This document shows positions 21,963 to 30,301 of a stretch of DNA of 64,000 bases, piece by piece. Position 1 is the stretch's first letter, and each line of letters begins with the position of its first letter. The notes under the pieces are model-generated. The model worked only from the letters and a program-made list of their open reading frames with translations. It was not told the origin of the DNA and searched no databases. The stretch is from assembly GCF_042676085.1 (NCBI RefSeq), contig NZ_JBHTKH010000001.1:682001-746000 (forward strand), in the 5' to 3' direction. A program made the translations under genes and the position numbers. This DNA is from Terrabacter terrigena (GTDB lineage: Bacteria; Actinomycetota; Actinomycetes; Actinomycetales; Dermatophilaceae).

Positions 21963-22990
21963 GAGTTGCACCTCGCGAACGAGACGTCGTAGGTGGGCGA
22001 GACGCCCGGCAGCAGTGGGCTCTTGGTGTCGAACCGGCAGAGGTAGAAGTTGAACCACGAGCCGTACGTGGCGGTGCGCGTCAGGGTCGTGATGCGCTGG
22101 GTGGCATTCGAGATGAAGCTCTCGAACTCCTTGACGTTGGCCGGCTTGTTGAGGGTCGTGGCGAGCGTGCGCAGCTGCGCGACGTCGTCCTTGATGAGCG
22201 GGCGGGTCGACACGAGCAGGTCGGCGGTCTCGGCGGACAGCGTGTTGATGCCCGAGAGGGAGCGCCCGATCGTCTCCCGGTCGGCCGCGAGACCGCTCGT
22301 GAAGCGCTGCAGCTGGTCGATGAGCGAGAGCAGCTGCTGGTCGTGGGCGTCGACGGTGCCGAGCACGGTGTTGAGGTTGTCGATCGTGCGTCCGATGACG
22401 GCGTCGCGGTCGGCGATCGTCGACGTGAGGCTCGCGGTCTTGGCCAGCAGGCTGTTCACGTCGCCGCCCTCGCCCTGGAGGGTCTGGATGAGCAGCCCCG
22501 AGAGGTCGTTGACGTCCTTCGGCGACAGCGCCGCGAAGAGCGGCTTGAAGCCGTTGAAGAGGACGGTGAGGTCGAGTGCCGGGTGGGTGCGCGTGAGCGG
22601 GATCGTCGCCCCGTCGGGGAGCGAGACCGGGTTGCCGGCCCCCTGCGTCAGCGCGAGGTAGCGCTGGCCTACGAGGTTGCGGTACTTGATGGTCACCTCG
22701 GTGCCCTGGGTGAGCACCGAGCTCTTGAGCACCGAGAACTCGACAGCGGCGGTGGCGTGGTCGGAGCCGGAGCCCGGGGCGACGTGCACGTCGGTCACCT
22801 CGCCGACGCGCACCCCGGCGATGCGGACGTCCTGGCCGGCGATGACGCCGGTCGCGTCGCTGACGAGCGCCGTGTAGGTCGCCTTCGACCCGAGCTGGAT
22901 GTTCGCGATCGTGAGCGCGAGGATGCTCGTCGCGAAGAGGGTGACGGCGGCGAAGAGGATGAGCTTGACGAGGGAGCCCTTGACCTTCAT
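21959..22990 (-). CDS. mceB: Mce family protein, MceB position
   Basis: Second Mce subunit, 343 residues from ATG 22990 (ATGA overlap with mceA). The anchor is LVKLILFAAVTLFATSILAL; the MCE domain contains VIAGQDVRIAGVRVGEVTDV. The C-terminus carries the YGSWFNFYLCRF motif frequent in MceB proteins and a second cysteine in FARCNS, possibly a disulphide. The remaining middle is predicted helical. Confidence 0.93.
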   Translation of the reverse strand: MKVKGSLVKLILFAAVTLFATSILALTIANIQLGSKATYTALVSDATGVIAGQDVRIAGVRVGEVTDVHVAPGSGSDHATAAVEFSVLKSSVLTQGTEVTIKYRNLVGQRYLALTQGAGNPVSLPDGATIPLTRTHPALDLTVLFNGFKPLFAALSPKDVNDLSGLLIQTLQGEGGDVNSLLAKTASLTSTIADRDAVIGRTIDNLNTVLGTVDAHDQQLLSLIDQLQRFTSGLAADRETIGRSLSGINTLSAETADLLVSTRPLIKDDVAQLRTLATTLNKPANVKEFESFISNATQRITTLTRTATYGSWFNFYLCRFDTKSPLLPGVSPTYDVSFARCNS

Positions 22991-24363
22991 CGGGTGCTCA
23001 CCACCGTTCCGCGCATCATCGGGCCGGCGAGCAGCGTGCGTATGCCGTCCGAGCCGTCGTTCGCCTGCTGGCCGTCGCGCGCGAACAGGGCGCCGACGAC
23101 ACGCTGCTCGTCGGCCGTGCCAGCCGTGCCCGAGTCGGCCGCCGCGTCGCCCAGCAGCGCCTGGGGCACGCCGGAGAAGGGCGTTGACTCGCTCGCCGGC
23201 CTCGTGCCGTCGTCGAAGTGGTTGCCGGTGAAGGGGTTCGACTGCGAGCCGTCGGGGCTCGGCAGCCCGTAGCAGTGCGGACCCCGCTTGTCGCCCCAGC
23301 GCGGCTCCTCGCCCGGCTTGTAGGCCTGGCGCGGCTTCACGATCTCGAGGGTGATGTGGAAGGTTCCCCCCGAGAACGCCTGGTTGGCCCGGGGCAGCCA
23401 GTTGACCATGCCGGAGGCGAGACACGGGTAGACCGGGGAGTACTCGGCGAGCAGGGCGAGGGTGGGACGGTTCACCTGACCGACCTGGATGATGCGCTGC
23501 TCGTTGTCGCGGAGGAACCCCGCTGCCTGGTTGGCGAAGCCTGCCGTCCCGACGAGAAAGGCCGCCAGCTGCTGGTCCTTCTCGACGATGGTGCGGTTGG
23601 TGACCCGCAGCGACTCGGTGAGACGGAAGAAGTCGGGGGCGACGCCGTCGTAGAGGTCCGCGGTGTCGGCGAGCAGCGAGATGTCCTGTCGGATCGTCGG
23701 CATGCTGGGGTTGAGCGCCTTGAGGTAACGGTCGACGAGGACGAAGTTGCGACCGATCTGGTCGCCGCGCCCGTCGAGCGTCGTCGACAGGGCGTTCAGG
23801 GTCGTCGCCAGCTTGGCCGGCTGCACCGTGCGCAGCAGCGGGTAGAGGTTGTCGAGCACCGTCTCGAGCTCGATGGCGACCTTGCTGCGGTCCTGCGGGA
23901 TGACGTCGCCGGCGCGGATCGACCGCTGGCTGGGGCCCGCCGTGACGAGGTCGACGTAGCGCTCCCCGAAGAGCGTCTTCGGCAGCAGCCGCGCCGTGAC
24001 GTTCGAGGGGATCTTCGCGACCTCCTCGGGCTGCAGCGCCAGCTCGAGGCGGGCCCCGGTGGGGGTCGCCTCGACGGTGCGCACCTCGCCGACGAGCAGG
24101 CCGCGCAGCTTGACGTCCGAGCTCTCCTGCAGCTGGCTGCCGAGCCGGTTCGTCTCGAGGGTGACCATCACGACGGGTGTGAATCGCTTCTGGAACGACG
24201 CGATCGACAGCCCGAGCAGGAGGGTGAGCACGACGAGGAACACCACGCCGTATGCCTTCTGCCCCAGTCGCTTTCGCGTGTGCTGGGTGATCGGGCCGGG
24301 CGTCGCGTCGGTGCTCACCTCGCTGCGCGGGTCGGCGTTGGGGTCGCTGGGGGTGCGGCTCAT
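22987..24363 (-). CDS. mceA: Mce family protein, MceA position
   Basis: First Mce subunit, 458 residues from ATG 24363 (ATGA overlap with the second yrbE). A short cytoplasmic tail precedes the anchor (AYGVVFLVVLTLLLGLSIA), the MCE domain (SSDVKLRGLLVGEVRTVEA) and a helical region. It then has the MceA-type C-terminus with NRPTLALLAEYSPVYPCLAS and HCYGLPSPDG. The last 60 residues are variable. It contains two copies of the GGCATAC motif, one using the rare ATA codon. Confidence 0.93.
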   Translation of the reverse strand: MSRTPSDPNADPRSEVSTDATPGPITQHTRKRLGQKAYGVVFLVVLTLLLGLSIASFQKRFTPVVMVTLETNRLGSQLQESSDVKLRGLLVGEVRTVEATPTGARLELALQPEEVAKIPSNVTARLLPKTLFGERYVDLVTAGPSQRSIRAGDVIPQDRSKVAIELETVLDNLYPLLRTVQPAKLATTLNALSTTLDGRGDQIGRNFVLVDRYLKALNPSMPTIRQDISLLADTADLYDGVAPDFFRLTESLRVTNRTIVEKDQQLAAFLVGTAGFANQAAGFLRDNEQRIIQVGQVNRPTLALLAEYSPVYPCLASGMVNWLPRANQAFSGGTFHITLEIVKPRQAYKPGEEPRWGDKRGPHCYGLPSPDGSQSNPFTGNHFDDGTRPASESTPFSGVPQALLGDAAADSGTAGTADEQRVVGALFARDGQQANDGSDGIRTLLAGPMMRGTVVSTR

Positions 24364-25220
24364 CCGGCGATCCGAACGCTCGTGGTCGCGCCCCAGATGG
24401 CCAGCGACAGGAAGAAGTCGACGATGTTGATCGCGACGATCGACGTGCGTACCGCGGTGCCGACCGCCACGCCCACGCCGGCCGGTCCACCCGACGCGGT
24501 GTAGCCGTAGTAGCAGTGGATGAGGATGATCACGACCGCGAAGACCATGACCTTGGCGAAGGACCAGAAGACGTCGCCCGGTGGCAGGAAAAGGTGGAAG
24601 TAGTGGTCGTAGGTGCCCTCGGACTGCCCGAAGTAGGCGGTCGAGATGAACCGCGTCGCGGCGTACGAGCTGAGCAGCCCGAGGACGTAGAGCGGGATGA
24701 CGGCGATGAAGCCGGCGATCATCCGGGTGGTCACGAGGAAGGGCAGCGACGGGATGCCCATGACCTCGAGCGCGTCTACCTCCTCGCTGATGCGCATCGC
24801 ACCGAGCTGGGCGGTGAAGCCGCAGCCGACCGTGGCCGCGAGCGCCAGGCCCGCGACGAGCGGGGCGATCTCACGGGTGTTGAGGTAGGCGGAGAAGAAG
24901 CCGGTGAAGGCGCCCGTGCCGAGCTGGTCCAGCGAGGAGTAGCCCTGCAGGCCCACCTCGGTGCCGGTGAAGAAGGCGAGGAAGGCGATGACCCCGACGG
25001 TGCCACCGATGACCGACAGCGCACCGGTGCCGAGCGAGACCTCGGCGAGGAGGCGCACGACCTCCTTCTTGTACCGACGCAGCGTGCGGCCGCTCCACGC
25101 GAGGGAGCGCACGTAGAAGCGCATCTGCTCGCCGAGCGAGTCGAGCGCGCGGGAAGGCCCGCCTGCCAGGTGCAGCAGGCGCTCCGCGCTCTGCGGACGG
25201 GTCTGGGTCTTGGTCGCCAT
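24360..25220 (-). CDS. yrbEB: MlaE/YrbE family ABC permease (YrbE B position)
   Basis: Integral membrane permease of the Mce importer, 286 residues from ATG 25220. It has about five membrane segments and the conserved family loop GFTAQLGAMRISEEVDALEV, then MGIPSLPFLVTTRM. It overlaps mceA by ATGA and follows the other permease by 10 bases. Two YrbE proteins plus the ATPase form the membrane core to which the Mce tunnel attaches. Confidence 0.94.
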   Translation of the reverse strand: MATKTQTRPQSAERLLHLAGGPSRALDSLGEQMRFYVRSLAWSGRTLRRYKKEVVRLLAEVSLGTGALSVIGGTVGVIAFLAFFTGTEVGLQGYSSLDQLGTGAFTGFFSAYLNTREIAPLVAGLALAATVGCGFTAQLGAMRISEEVDALEVMGIPSLPFLVTTRMIAGFIAVIPLYVLGLLSSYAATRFISTAYFGQSEGTYDHYFHLFLPPGDVFWSFAKVMVFAVVIILIHCYYGYTASGGPAGVGVAVGTAVRTSIVAINIVDFFLSLAIWGATTSVRIAG

Positions 25221-25230
25221 GGTCGGGTCC

Positions 25231-26001
25231 TCAGATCTTCTGCGGGACGACCTGGAAGTACACGGCCGTGATGACGAAGTTGACGACGAAGAGCAGCATG
25301 AAGGTGATGACGACGCTCTGGTTGACGGCATCACCAACACCCTTGGGTCCGCCTCCGGCGTTGAGTCCCTTGTAGGCCGCGACGACCGCCGCGATCGCCC
25401 CGAAGATCAGCGCCTTGATCTCGGCGGTCCAGAGGTCGGGAAGCTGGGCGAGGGCGGTGAAGCTCGCGATGTACGCGCCGGGCGTGCCGCCCTGGACGAT
25501 GACGTTGAAGACGTAGCCGCCGACGACGCCGACGACCGACACGAGACCGTTGAGCAGCACCGCGACGAGCATCGAGGCGAGCACGCGGGGCACGACGAGG
25601 CGCTGGATCGGGCTGATGCCGAGCACCTCCATCGCGTCGATCTCCTCGCGGATCTTGCGCGAGCCGAGGTCGGCGCAGATCGCCGATCCGCCGGCGCCCG
25701 CGATGAGCAGCGCCGTGACGATGGGGCTCGCCTCACGCAGCACGGCGAGCACGCTCGCGGCGCCGGTGAAGGACTGGGCACCGAGCTGACGCGTGAGGGT
25801 GCCGAGCTGCAGCGCGATGACCGCGCCGAACGGGATCGACACAAGCGCCGTCGGCAGGATCGTGACGCTCGCGATGAACCACGCCTGCTGGATGAACTCC
25901 TTGACCTGGAACGGTCGCCTGGGCATCGCCCGGAAGACGTCGAGCGCCAGCGCGAAGAGCGAACCGGACTGGCGCAGCGCGCCGGTGAGGGGTGCGGCCA
26001 C
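25231..26001 (-). CDS. yrbEA: MlaE/YrbE family ABC permease (YrbE A position)
   Basis: First of the two permeases. I chose GTG at 26001, eight bases after GGAGGTG and one base after the ATPase stop, giving 256 residues. A longer start at 26040 would overlap the ATPase by 38 bases and lacks a ribosome site. The family loop reads AICADLGSRKIREEIDAMEV, then LGISPIQRLVVPRV. About five membrane segments are visible. Confidence 0.93.
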   Translation of the reverse strand: MAAPLTGALRQSGSLFALALDVFRAMPRRPFQVKEFIQQAWFIASVTILPTALVSIPFGAVIALQLGTLTRQLGAQSFTGAASVLAVLREASPIVTALLIAGAGGSAICADLGSRKIREEIDAMEVLGISPIQRLVVPRVLASMLVAVLLNGLVSVVGVVGGYVFNVIVQGGTPGAYIASFTALAQLPDLWTAEIKALIFGAIAAVVAAYKGLNAGGGPKGVGDAVNQSVVITFMLLFVVNFVITAVYFQVVPQKI

Positions 26002-26002
26002 G

Positions 26003-27052
26003 TCAGCCCACCTCCCCCACCAGCGTGGACGAGCCGGCATACGGGCTCGTGGACGGCGACGTCACCGTCGGCTCACCCGACGTCGCCACGGTCGGGGCTG
26101 CGATCGCGCCGGCGGCCACGGTGGAGCTCTCGAAGGAACCGGGCGGCGGGGTGACGCCGTTCGTGCGGCACCACTCCCCCGCGGGTCGCGCCGTGCGGCG
26201 CACCGAGCCGTCGCTCGTCGGCAGCTGGAGCGCGATCGGCGGCAGCGGCGGCAGCTCCTGGCCCGACTCGGCGGCCAGCTCGTCGGCGTCCTTCTCCTCG
26301 GACATGCCGATGGGGCCGACCCTCTGGGCGTTGAGGAACTGCCGCACGACCGGCTCCTCCGAGCTGAGCAGCATCTCGCGCGGCCCGAACATCGCCAGGT
26401 GGCGGTGGTAGAGCAGCCCGATGTTGTCGGGCACCGTGCGCGCCGTGTTGATGTCGTGCGTGACGATGAGGAACGTCGCCTCGATCTGCGCGTTGAGGTC
26501 GACGATGAGCTGGTTGAGGTACGCCGTGCGCACCGGGTCGAGGCCCGAGTCGGGCTCGTCGAAGAGGATGATCTCGGGGTCGAGCACGAGGGCCCGGGCC
26601 AGGCCCGCGCGCTTGCGCATGCCACCGGAGATCTCGCCGGGCAGCTTGCCCTCGGCACCCTGGAGGCCGACGAGCTCGATCTTCTCGCCGACGATGCGCC
26701 TGATCTCGGCCTCGGTCTTCTTCGTGTGCTCGCGGAGGGGGAACGCGATGTTGTCGTAGAGGTTCATCGACCCGAACAGCGCACCGTCCTGGAAGAGGAC
26801 GCCGAAGAGCTTGCGCACCTCGTAGAGGTCGTGCTCGCGCAGCTGCGTCAGGTCGCGGCCGTTGATGACGATCGAGCCGGTGTCGGGCTTCAGCAGCCCC
26901 ACGAGCGTCTTGAGGAACACCGACTTGCCCGTGCCCGAAGGGCCGAGCATGACCGAGATCTCACCAGCGGGAAGCGTGAGGGTCACGTCCCGCCAGATCG
27001 TCTGCGACCCGAAGGTCTTGGTCAGCCCCGTGACCGCGATCTCCACACCCAT
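26003..27052 (-). CDS. mkl: Mce transporter ATPase (Mkl/MlaF family)
   Basis: ATP-binding subunit that powers the Mce lipid importer. The 349-residue product has Walker A GPSGTGKS (37-44), Q-loop LFQDG, signature SGGMRKR (142-148), Walker B ILFDEPDSGLDP and switch His in VTHD. About 100 residues follow the ABC domain and are Pro/Ser/Thr-rich, longer than MlaF of Gram-negatives but typical of actinobacterial Mkl. It is the first gene of the operon, whereas mycobacterial mkl usually lies apart from mce genes. No convincing promoter is seen in the 148 bases upstream. Confidence 0.93.
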   Translation of the reverse strand: MGVEIAVTGLTKTFGSQTIWRDVTLTLPAGEISVMLGPSGTGKSVFLKTLVGLLKPDTGSIVINGRDLTQLREHDLYEVRKLFGVLFQDGALFGSMNLYDNIAFPLREHTKKTEAEIRRIVGEKIELVGLQGAEGKLPGEISGGMRKRAGLARALVLDPEIILFDEPDSGLDPVRTAYLNQLIVDLNAQIEATFLIVTHDINTARTVPDNIGLLYHRHLAMFGPREMLLSSEEPVVRQFLNAQRVGPIGMSEEKDADELAAESGQELPPLPPIALQLPTSDGSVRRTARPAGEWCRTNGVTPPPGSFESSTVAAGAIAAPTVATSGEPTVTSPSTSPYAGSSTLVGEVG

Positions 27053-27200
27053 GTGGCATCCACCTGCATCTCTCTCGCCGTCTCGACTCGGCTACGGGGG
27101 AAACGAGGGGCCGGGGCGGAAGTTACGCGCGAGTTCGGTTCGTCCGCTGCTTGCTGGTCGGTGGTGGTTACCCTGTGGTGACCGTGATGGAGGAGGGTGG

Positions 27201-27668
27201 ATGCGAGCGGAGCTGCGTGAGTCGCAGGTCGGGCCGGGAGCGGTGCTCGAGGTCGAGGGCACGCGTCACCGCGTCGTCGGCACCCTGCGCTTCGACCTGG
27301 ACGGCACCGGCTGGGGCGAGCACTGCATCACCGCGTCAGGACCCCGTGAATGGGTCTCGCTCCGACCTCGGGGCGGCTCCTCGATCATCCACTGGCGCTC
27401 CCGTCACGACCTCTTCGGTGAGCCCGACCTCGCCGGGACGACCATCGACGGCCGCGACTGGACCCTGGTCCAGGCCGGCTCGCTGACCTACACCGCCGAG
27501 GGCGACACGGGCACCGGCACGCGAGGCACGTGCGACTTCGTCGAGTTCACGCACGCGGGCGAGCTGCTCGTCTTCGAGAGCTTCGACGGCGCAGTGTGGG
27601 AGATCAGCATCGGCCGGCTCGTCGAACCCGCGCAGGTGCGCGGCTACCACGAGGTCGCGCGCGCCTGA
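27201..27668 (+). CDS. DUF4178 domain protein
   Basis: The 155-residue product is nearly all one beta-rich DUF4178-like domain: GAVLEVEGTRHRVVGTLRF, then WGEHCITA, WVSLRPRGGSS and VWEISIGRLVEPAQVRGYHE. It starts at ATG 27201 right after GGAGGAGGG. It has neither signal peptide nor membrane segment. Function is unknown. It is convergent with, and 3 bases from, the next gene, which is also uncharacterised. Confidence 0.75.
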   Translation: MRAELRESQVGPGAVLEVEGTRHRVVGTLRFDLDGTGWGEHCITASGPREWVSLRPRGGSSIIHWRSRHDLFGEPDLAGTTIDGRDWTLVQAGSLTYTAEGDTGTGTRGTCDFVEFTHAGELLVFESFDGAVWEISIGRLVEPAQVRGYHEVARA

Positions 27669-27671
27669 CGG

Positions 27672-28775
27672 TCAGTGGGTCGCGGTGACCTCGTGGGTCA
27701 CCCTGTCGCCGTCGACGCGCACCGTGAAAGCGGCGACGGCCGAGCCACCGCTCACGGCCTCCCCGAGGCGCGCGAGCACGTCGCCCAGCCGGGCGAAGGT
27801 CTCCGGTGTCGGCACCGGCGCCTGGCCGTCGGCGTTGCCCGAGAGGCCGGTGAGGCCGTGGGCGGGGTCGACGGTGAGCGCCGCCGTCAGGCGCCTCACG
27901 GGCTCGCCGCGCTGGGCCTCGATGCCCCGCCGCAGCACCACGGCGAACTCGTCGAGCAGGGCTCCCACGGCGTCCGTGCCGCCGCCGTCCTGGGGTGCGT
28001 CCGCGGCGACGGTGGTGTGCCCCGCCGTGTGCGGCTCAGCCGGGTCGGGGGTGTGGCCGGGTTGGGCCGGCGCGGCCGTGTCAGCATCCGGCGTCCGGGT
28101 CGGGGTCGGCGTCGGCGTCGGGGTCGACCGTCCCGTCGGCTCTGGGCGCCCTGTCGGGGTGCCCGCTGCCGGGCGGGGCGCGTGCCCCTCGCTCAGGAAG
28201 CCGACGGCCGCGAACTCGATCTTGCCGAAGTCGACCTCTGCGTCACGCGCCAGCGAGTTGTCGATGACGTACGCGAGGTTGACGGCGAGGTCTCTCATGC
28301 CCGGGTGCAGCTGCTGGCCCACGAAGCGGGCACACAGGAGCAGGGCGTGGACCCGCACCATCGGACGGCCCTTGCGGTCCTCGACCCGCTGCTCACGCTC
28401 GACCCGTGCGAGGTCGAAACCGTTGCCGGGGTAGAAGTGCACCGGCCGCTCGAGGACGAAGAGCGAGTAGTCGGGCCGGTCGGAGCCCGGCATGAGGCGG
28501 TAGAGCTCACCGTTGAGCGGCAGCTGCCACTCGAGCTCGGGCGGGGCGGTGTCGAAGTGCGTGACCGCCACGAGTGGGCCGTAGTGCCCCGACGTTCCCG
28601 AGGACCCCTCGGACGGCACGGCAGCCCCGAGCGGGTGGTCGGGGACCGGCTGGGGCGCGACGGGGACCGGAGGTCCGGACTGGCCCGGCGCGCCGGCGGG
28701 GGTCGCTTGCAGCGTCGCCGGCACGGAGGCCGTGGTGTCATCGCCGGACCTGAACGTGCGCGACAGCCATCCCAT
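27672..28775 (-). CDS. Uncharacterised two-domain protein with Thr-Pro linker
   Basis: I do not recognise a family. The 367-residue product from ATG 28775 (MGWLSRTFRSGDD) has three parts. First is a Pro/Ala-rich segment. Second is a domain of about 130 residues (HYGPLVAVTHFDTAPPELEW ... LLLCARFVGQQLHPGMRDLA). A long STPTPTPTPTRTPDADTAAP linker follows, then a C-terminal domain of about 100 residues (ALLDEFAVVLRRGIEAQRGE ... VRVDGDRVTHEVTATH). There is no signal peptide. The linker suggests two independently moving domains. Confidence 0.75.
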   Translation of the reverse strand: MGWLSRTFRSGDDTTASVPATLQATPAGAPGQSGPPVPVAPQPVPDHPLGAAVPSEGSSGTSGHYGPLVAVTHFDTAPPELEWQLPLNGELYRLMPGSDRPDYSLFVLERPVHFYPGNGFDLARVEREQRVEDRKGRPMVRVHALLLCARFVGQQLHPGMRDLAVNLAYVIDNSLARDAEVDFGKIEFAAVGFLSEGHAPRPAAGTPTGRPEPTGRSTPTPTPTPTRTPDADTAAPAQPGHTPDPAEPHTAGHTTVAADAPQDGGGTDAVGALLDEFAVVLRRGIEAQRGEPVRRLTAALTVDPAHGLTGLSGNADGQAPVPTPETFARLGDVLARLGEAVSGGSAVAAFTVRVDGDRVTHEVTATH

Positions 28776-28897
28776 GCGGGCAAACCTACCGGGACGTGGA
28801 CCCGGACCGGGGGCGCCGGTGCAGCACGTCCGAGGTCTCGATGCGTGCACCGCGTGCAGGGCTGGACGTAGACAGGCCCTGGCGGTCCCGGCGTGGT

Positions 28898-28903
28898 TAC
28901 GGT
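28898..28903 (+). promoter_or_regulatory. -10 box of the glcD gene (probable leaderless start)
   Basis: TACGGT lies six bases before the GTG at 28910. TAGACA at 28869-28874 is 23 bases further up, too far for a standard -35 box. Confidence 0.4.
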
Positions 28904-28909
28904 GGTGCC

Positions 28910-30301
28910 GTGACGACAGTGAGCAGGGCCGCTCCGGACCTTCCCGCCCTCGGTGACCTCGCCGAGAGCCTGTCACCCGGTGCGCTGCTGACCGAGCCCG
29001 ACAGCCTTGCCGCCTACCGCTTCGACTACACGGCCGACGCCGGGGCAGGTATGCCGCTCGCCGTTGTCAGGGCTGGTTCGGCGGAGGACGTGCAGGCAAC
29101 GGTGCGCTGGGCGGGGGCACACGGCACACCCGTCGTGCCGCGTGGTGCAGGCAGCGGACTGTCGGGCGGCGCCAACGCGGTCGACGGCTGCATCGTGCTG
29201 AGCCTCGAGCGCATGCGGGCGCTCGAGATAGACCCCACGACCCGGACGGCCGTCGTCGAGCCCGGCGCCCTCAACGCCGAGGTCAAACGCGCGGCTGCCC
29301 AGCACGGCCTCTGGTACCCGCCCGACCCGTCGTCCTTCGAGATCTGCTCCATCGGCGGCAACGTCGCCACCAACGCGGGCGGCCTGTGCTGCGTGAAGTA
29401 CGGGGTCACCATGGACTACGTGCTCGGCCTCGACGTCGTGCTCGCCGACGGCACGCTCGTGCGCCTCGGCGGCCAGCGCGTCAAGGACAGCGCCGGTCTC
29501 TCGCTCGTCAAGCTCTTCGTCGGCAGCGAGGGCACCCTGGGCATCGTGACCCGCGCGACGCTGCGGCTCGTGCCGGCCCAGACGCCACCGGCGACGCTCG
29601 TGGCGACCTTCGACGACGTCGAGGCAGCCGCCCGGGTGGTCGTCGCGATCGGCAACCGGATGCGCGCCTCGATGATGGAGCTCATGGACCAGGCCTCGAT
29701 CAACGCCGTCGAGGACCACCGCAGCATGGGGCTCGACCGCACGGCCGGGGCCATGCTGCTCGCGCAGTCCGACGCCCCGGGGGGCGCCCGTGGCGAGGAG
29801 ATCGCCGAGATGGAGCGCGTCTGCTCCGCCGGCGGTGCCCGTGAGTGCTTCACGACGACCGACGCAGAGGAGGGCGAGATGTTCGTGGCCGCCCGACGGT
29901 CGGCGATCATCGCCATCGAGCGGCGCGGCGCGATCATGCTCGAGGACGTCGGTGTGCCCGTGCCGCGGCTGCCCGAGCTGCTCACCGGCATAGCGGCGAT
30001 CGCACGGCACCGCGAGGTCGAGATCCCGGTGGTCGCCCACGCGGGCGACGGAAACACGCACCCGGTCGTCGTCCACCCGCCGGGAGACCCGGACGCCAAA
30101 GCGCGTGCGGCACAGGCGTTCTCCGAGGTGATGAGCCTCGCGATCAGCCTCGGCGGCACGATCACCGGAGAGCACGGGGTCGGCCGCCTCAAGCGCGCCG
30201 CCCTCCCAGAGCAGCTGGGCCCGGACGTCATGGCCCTCACCCACCGCATCAAGAACGCCCTCGACCCGCAGGGCATCCTCAACCCCGGAGCCGCATTCTG
30301 A
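28910..30301 (+). CDS. glcD: FAD-linked oxidase, glycolate oxidase GlcD subunit family
   Basis: Probably oxidises glycolate (or another 2-hydroxy acid) to glyoxylate. The 463-residue product has the PCMH-type FAD domain with VPRGAGSGLSGGANAV and GGNVATNAGGLCCVKYG, and the C-terminal substrate domain with VVAHAGDGNTHP and TGEHGVGRLK. I chose GTG 28910 because TACGGT sits six bases before it. The stop overlaps the start of the aminotransferase by one base, supporting a shared glyoxylate pathway. No glcE or glcF homologues are nearby, so a single-subunit enzyme or D-lactate dehydrogenase activity is possible. Confidence 0.88.
   Translation: MTTVSRAAPDLPALGDLAESLSPGALLTEPDSLAAYRFDYTADAGAGMPLAVVRAGSAEDVQATVRWAGAHGTPVVPRGAGSGLSGGANAVDGCIVLSLERMRALEIDPTTRTAVVEPGALNAEVKRAAAQHGLWYPPDPSSFEICSIGGNVATNAGGLCCVKYGVTMDYVLGLDVVLADGTLVRLGGQRVKDSAGLSLVKLFVGSEGTLGIVTRATLRLVPAQTPPATLVATFDDVEAAARVVVAIGNRMRASMMELMDQASINAVEDHRSMGLDRTAGAMLLAQSDAPGGARGEEIAEMERVCSAGGARECFTTTDAEEGEMFVAARRSAIIAIERRGAIMLEDVGVPVPRLPELLTGIAAIARHREVEIPVVAHAGDGNTHPVVVHPPGDPDAKARAAQAFSEVMSLAISLGGTITGEHGVGRLKRAALPEQLGPDVMALTHRIKNALDPQGILNPGAAF

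Noticed and set aside
21959..24490. A single 843-codon reading through mceA and mceB
   Set aside because: The N-terminal half is out-of-frame mceA; mceB starts at 22990 with a clear membrane anchor.
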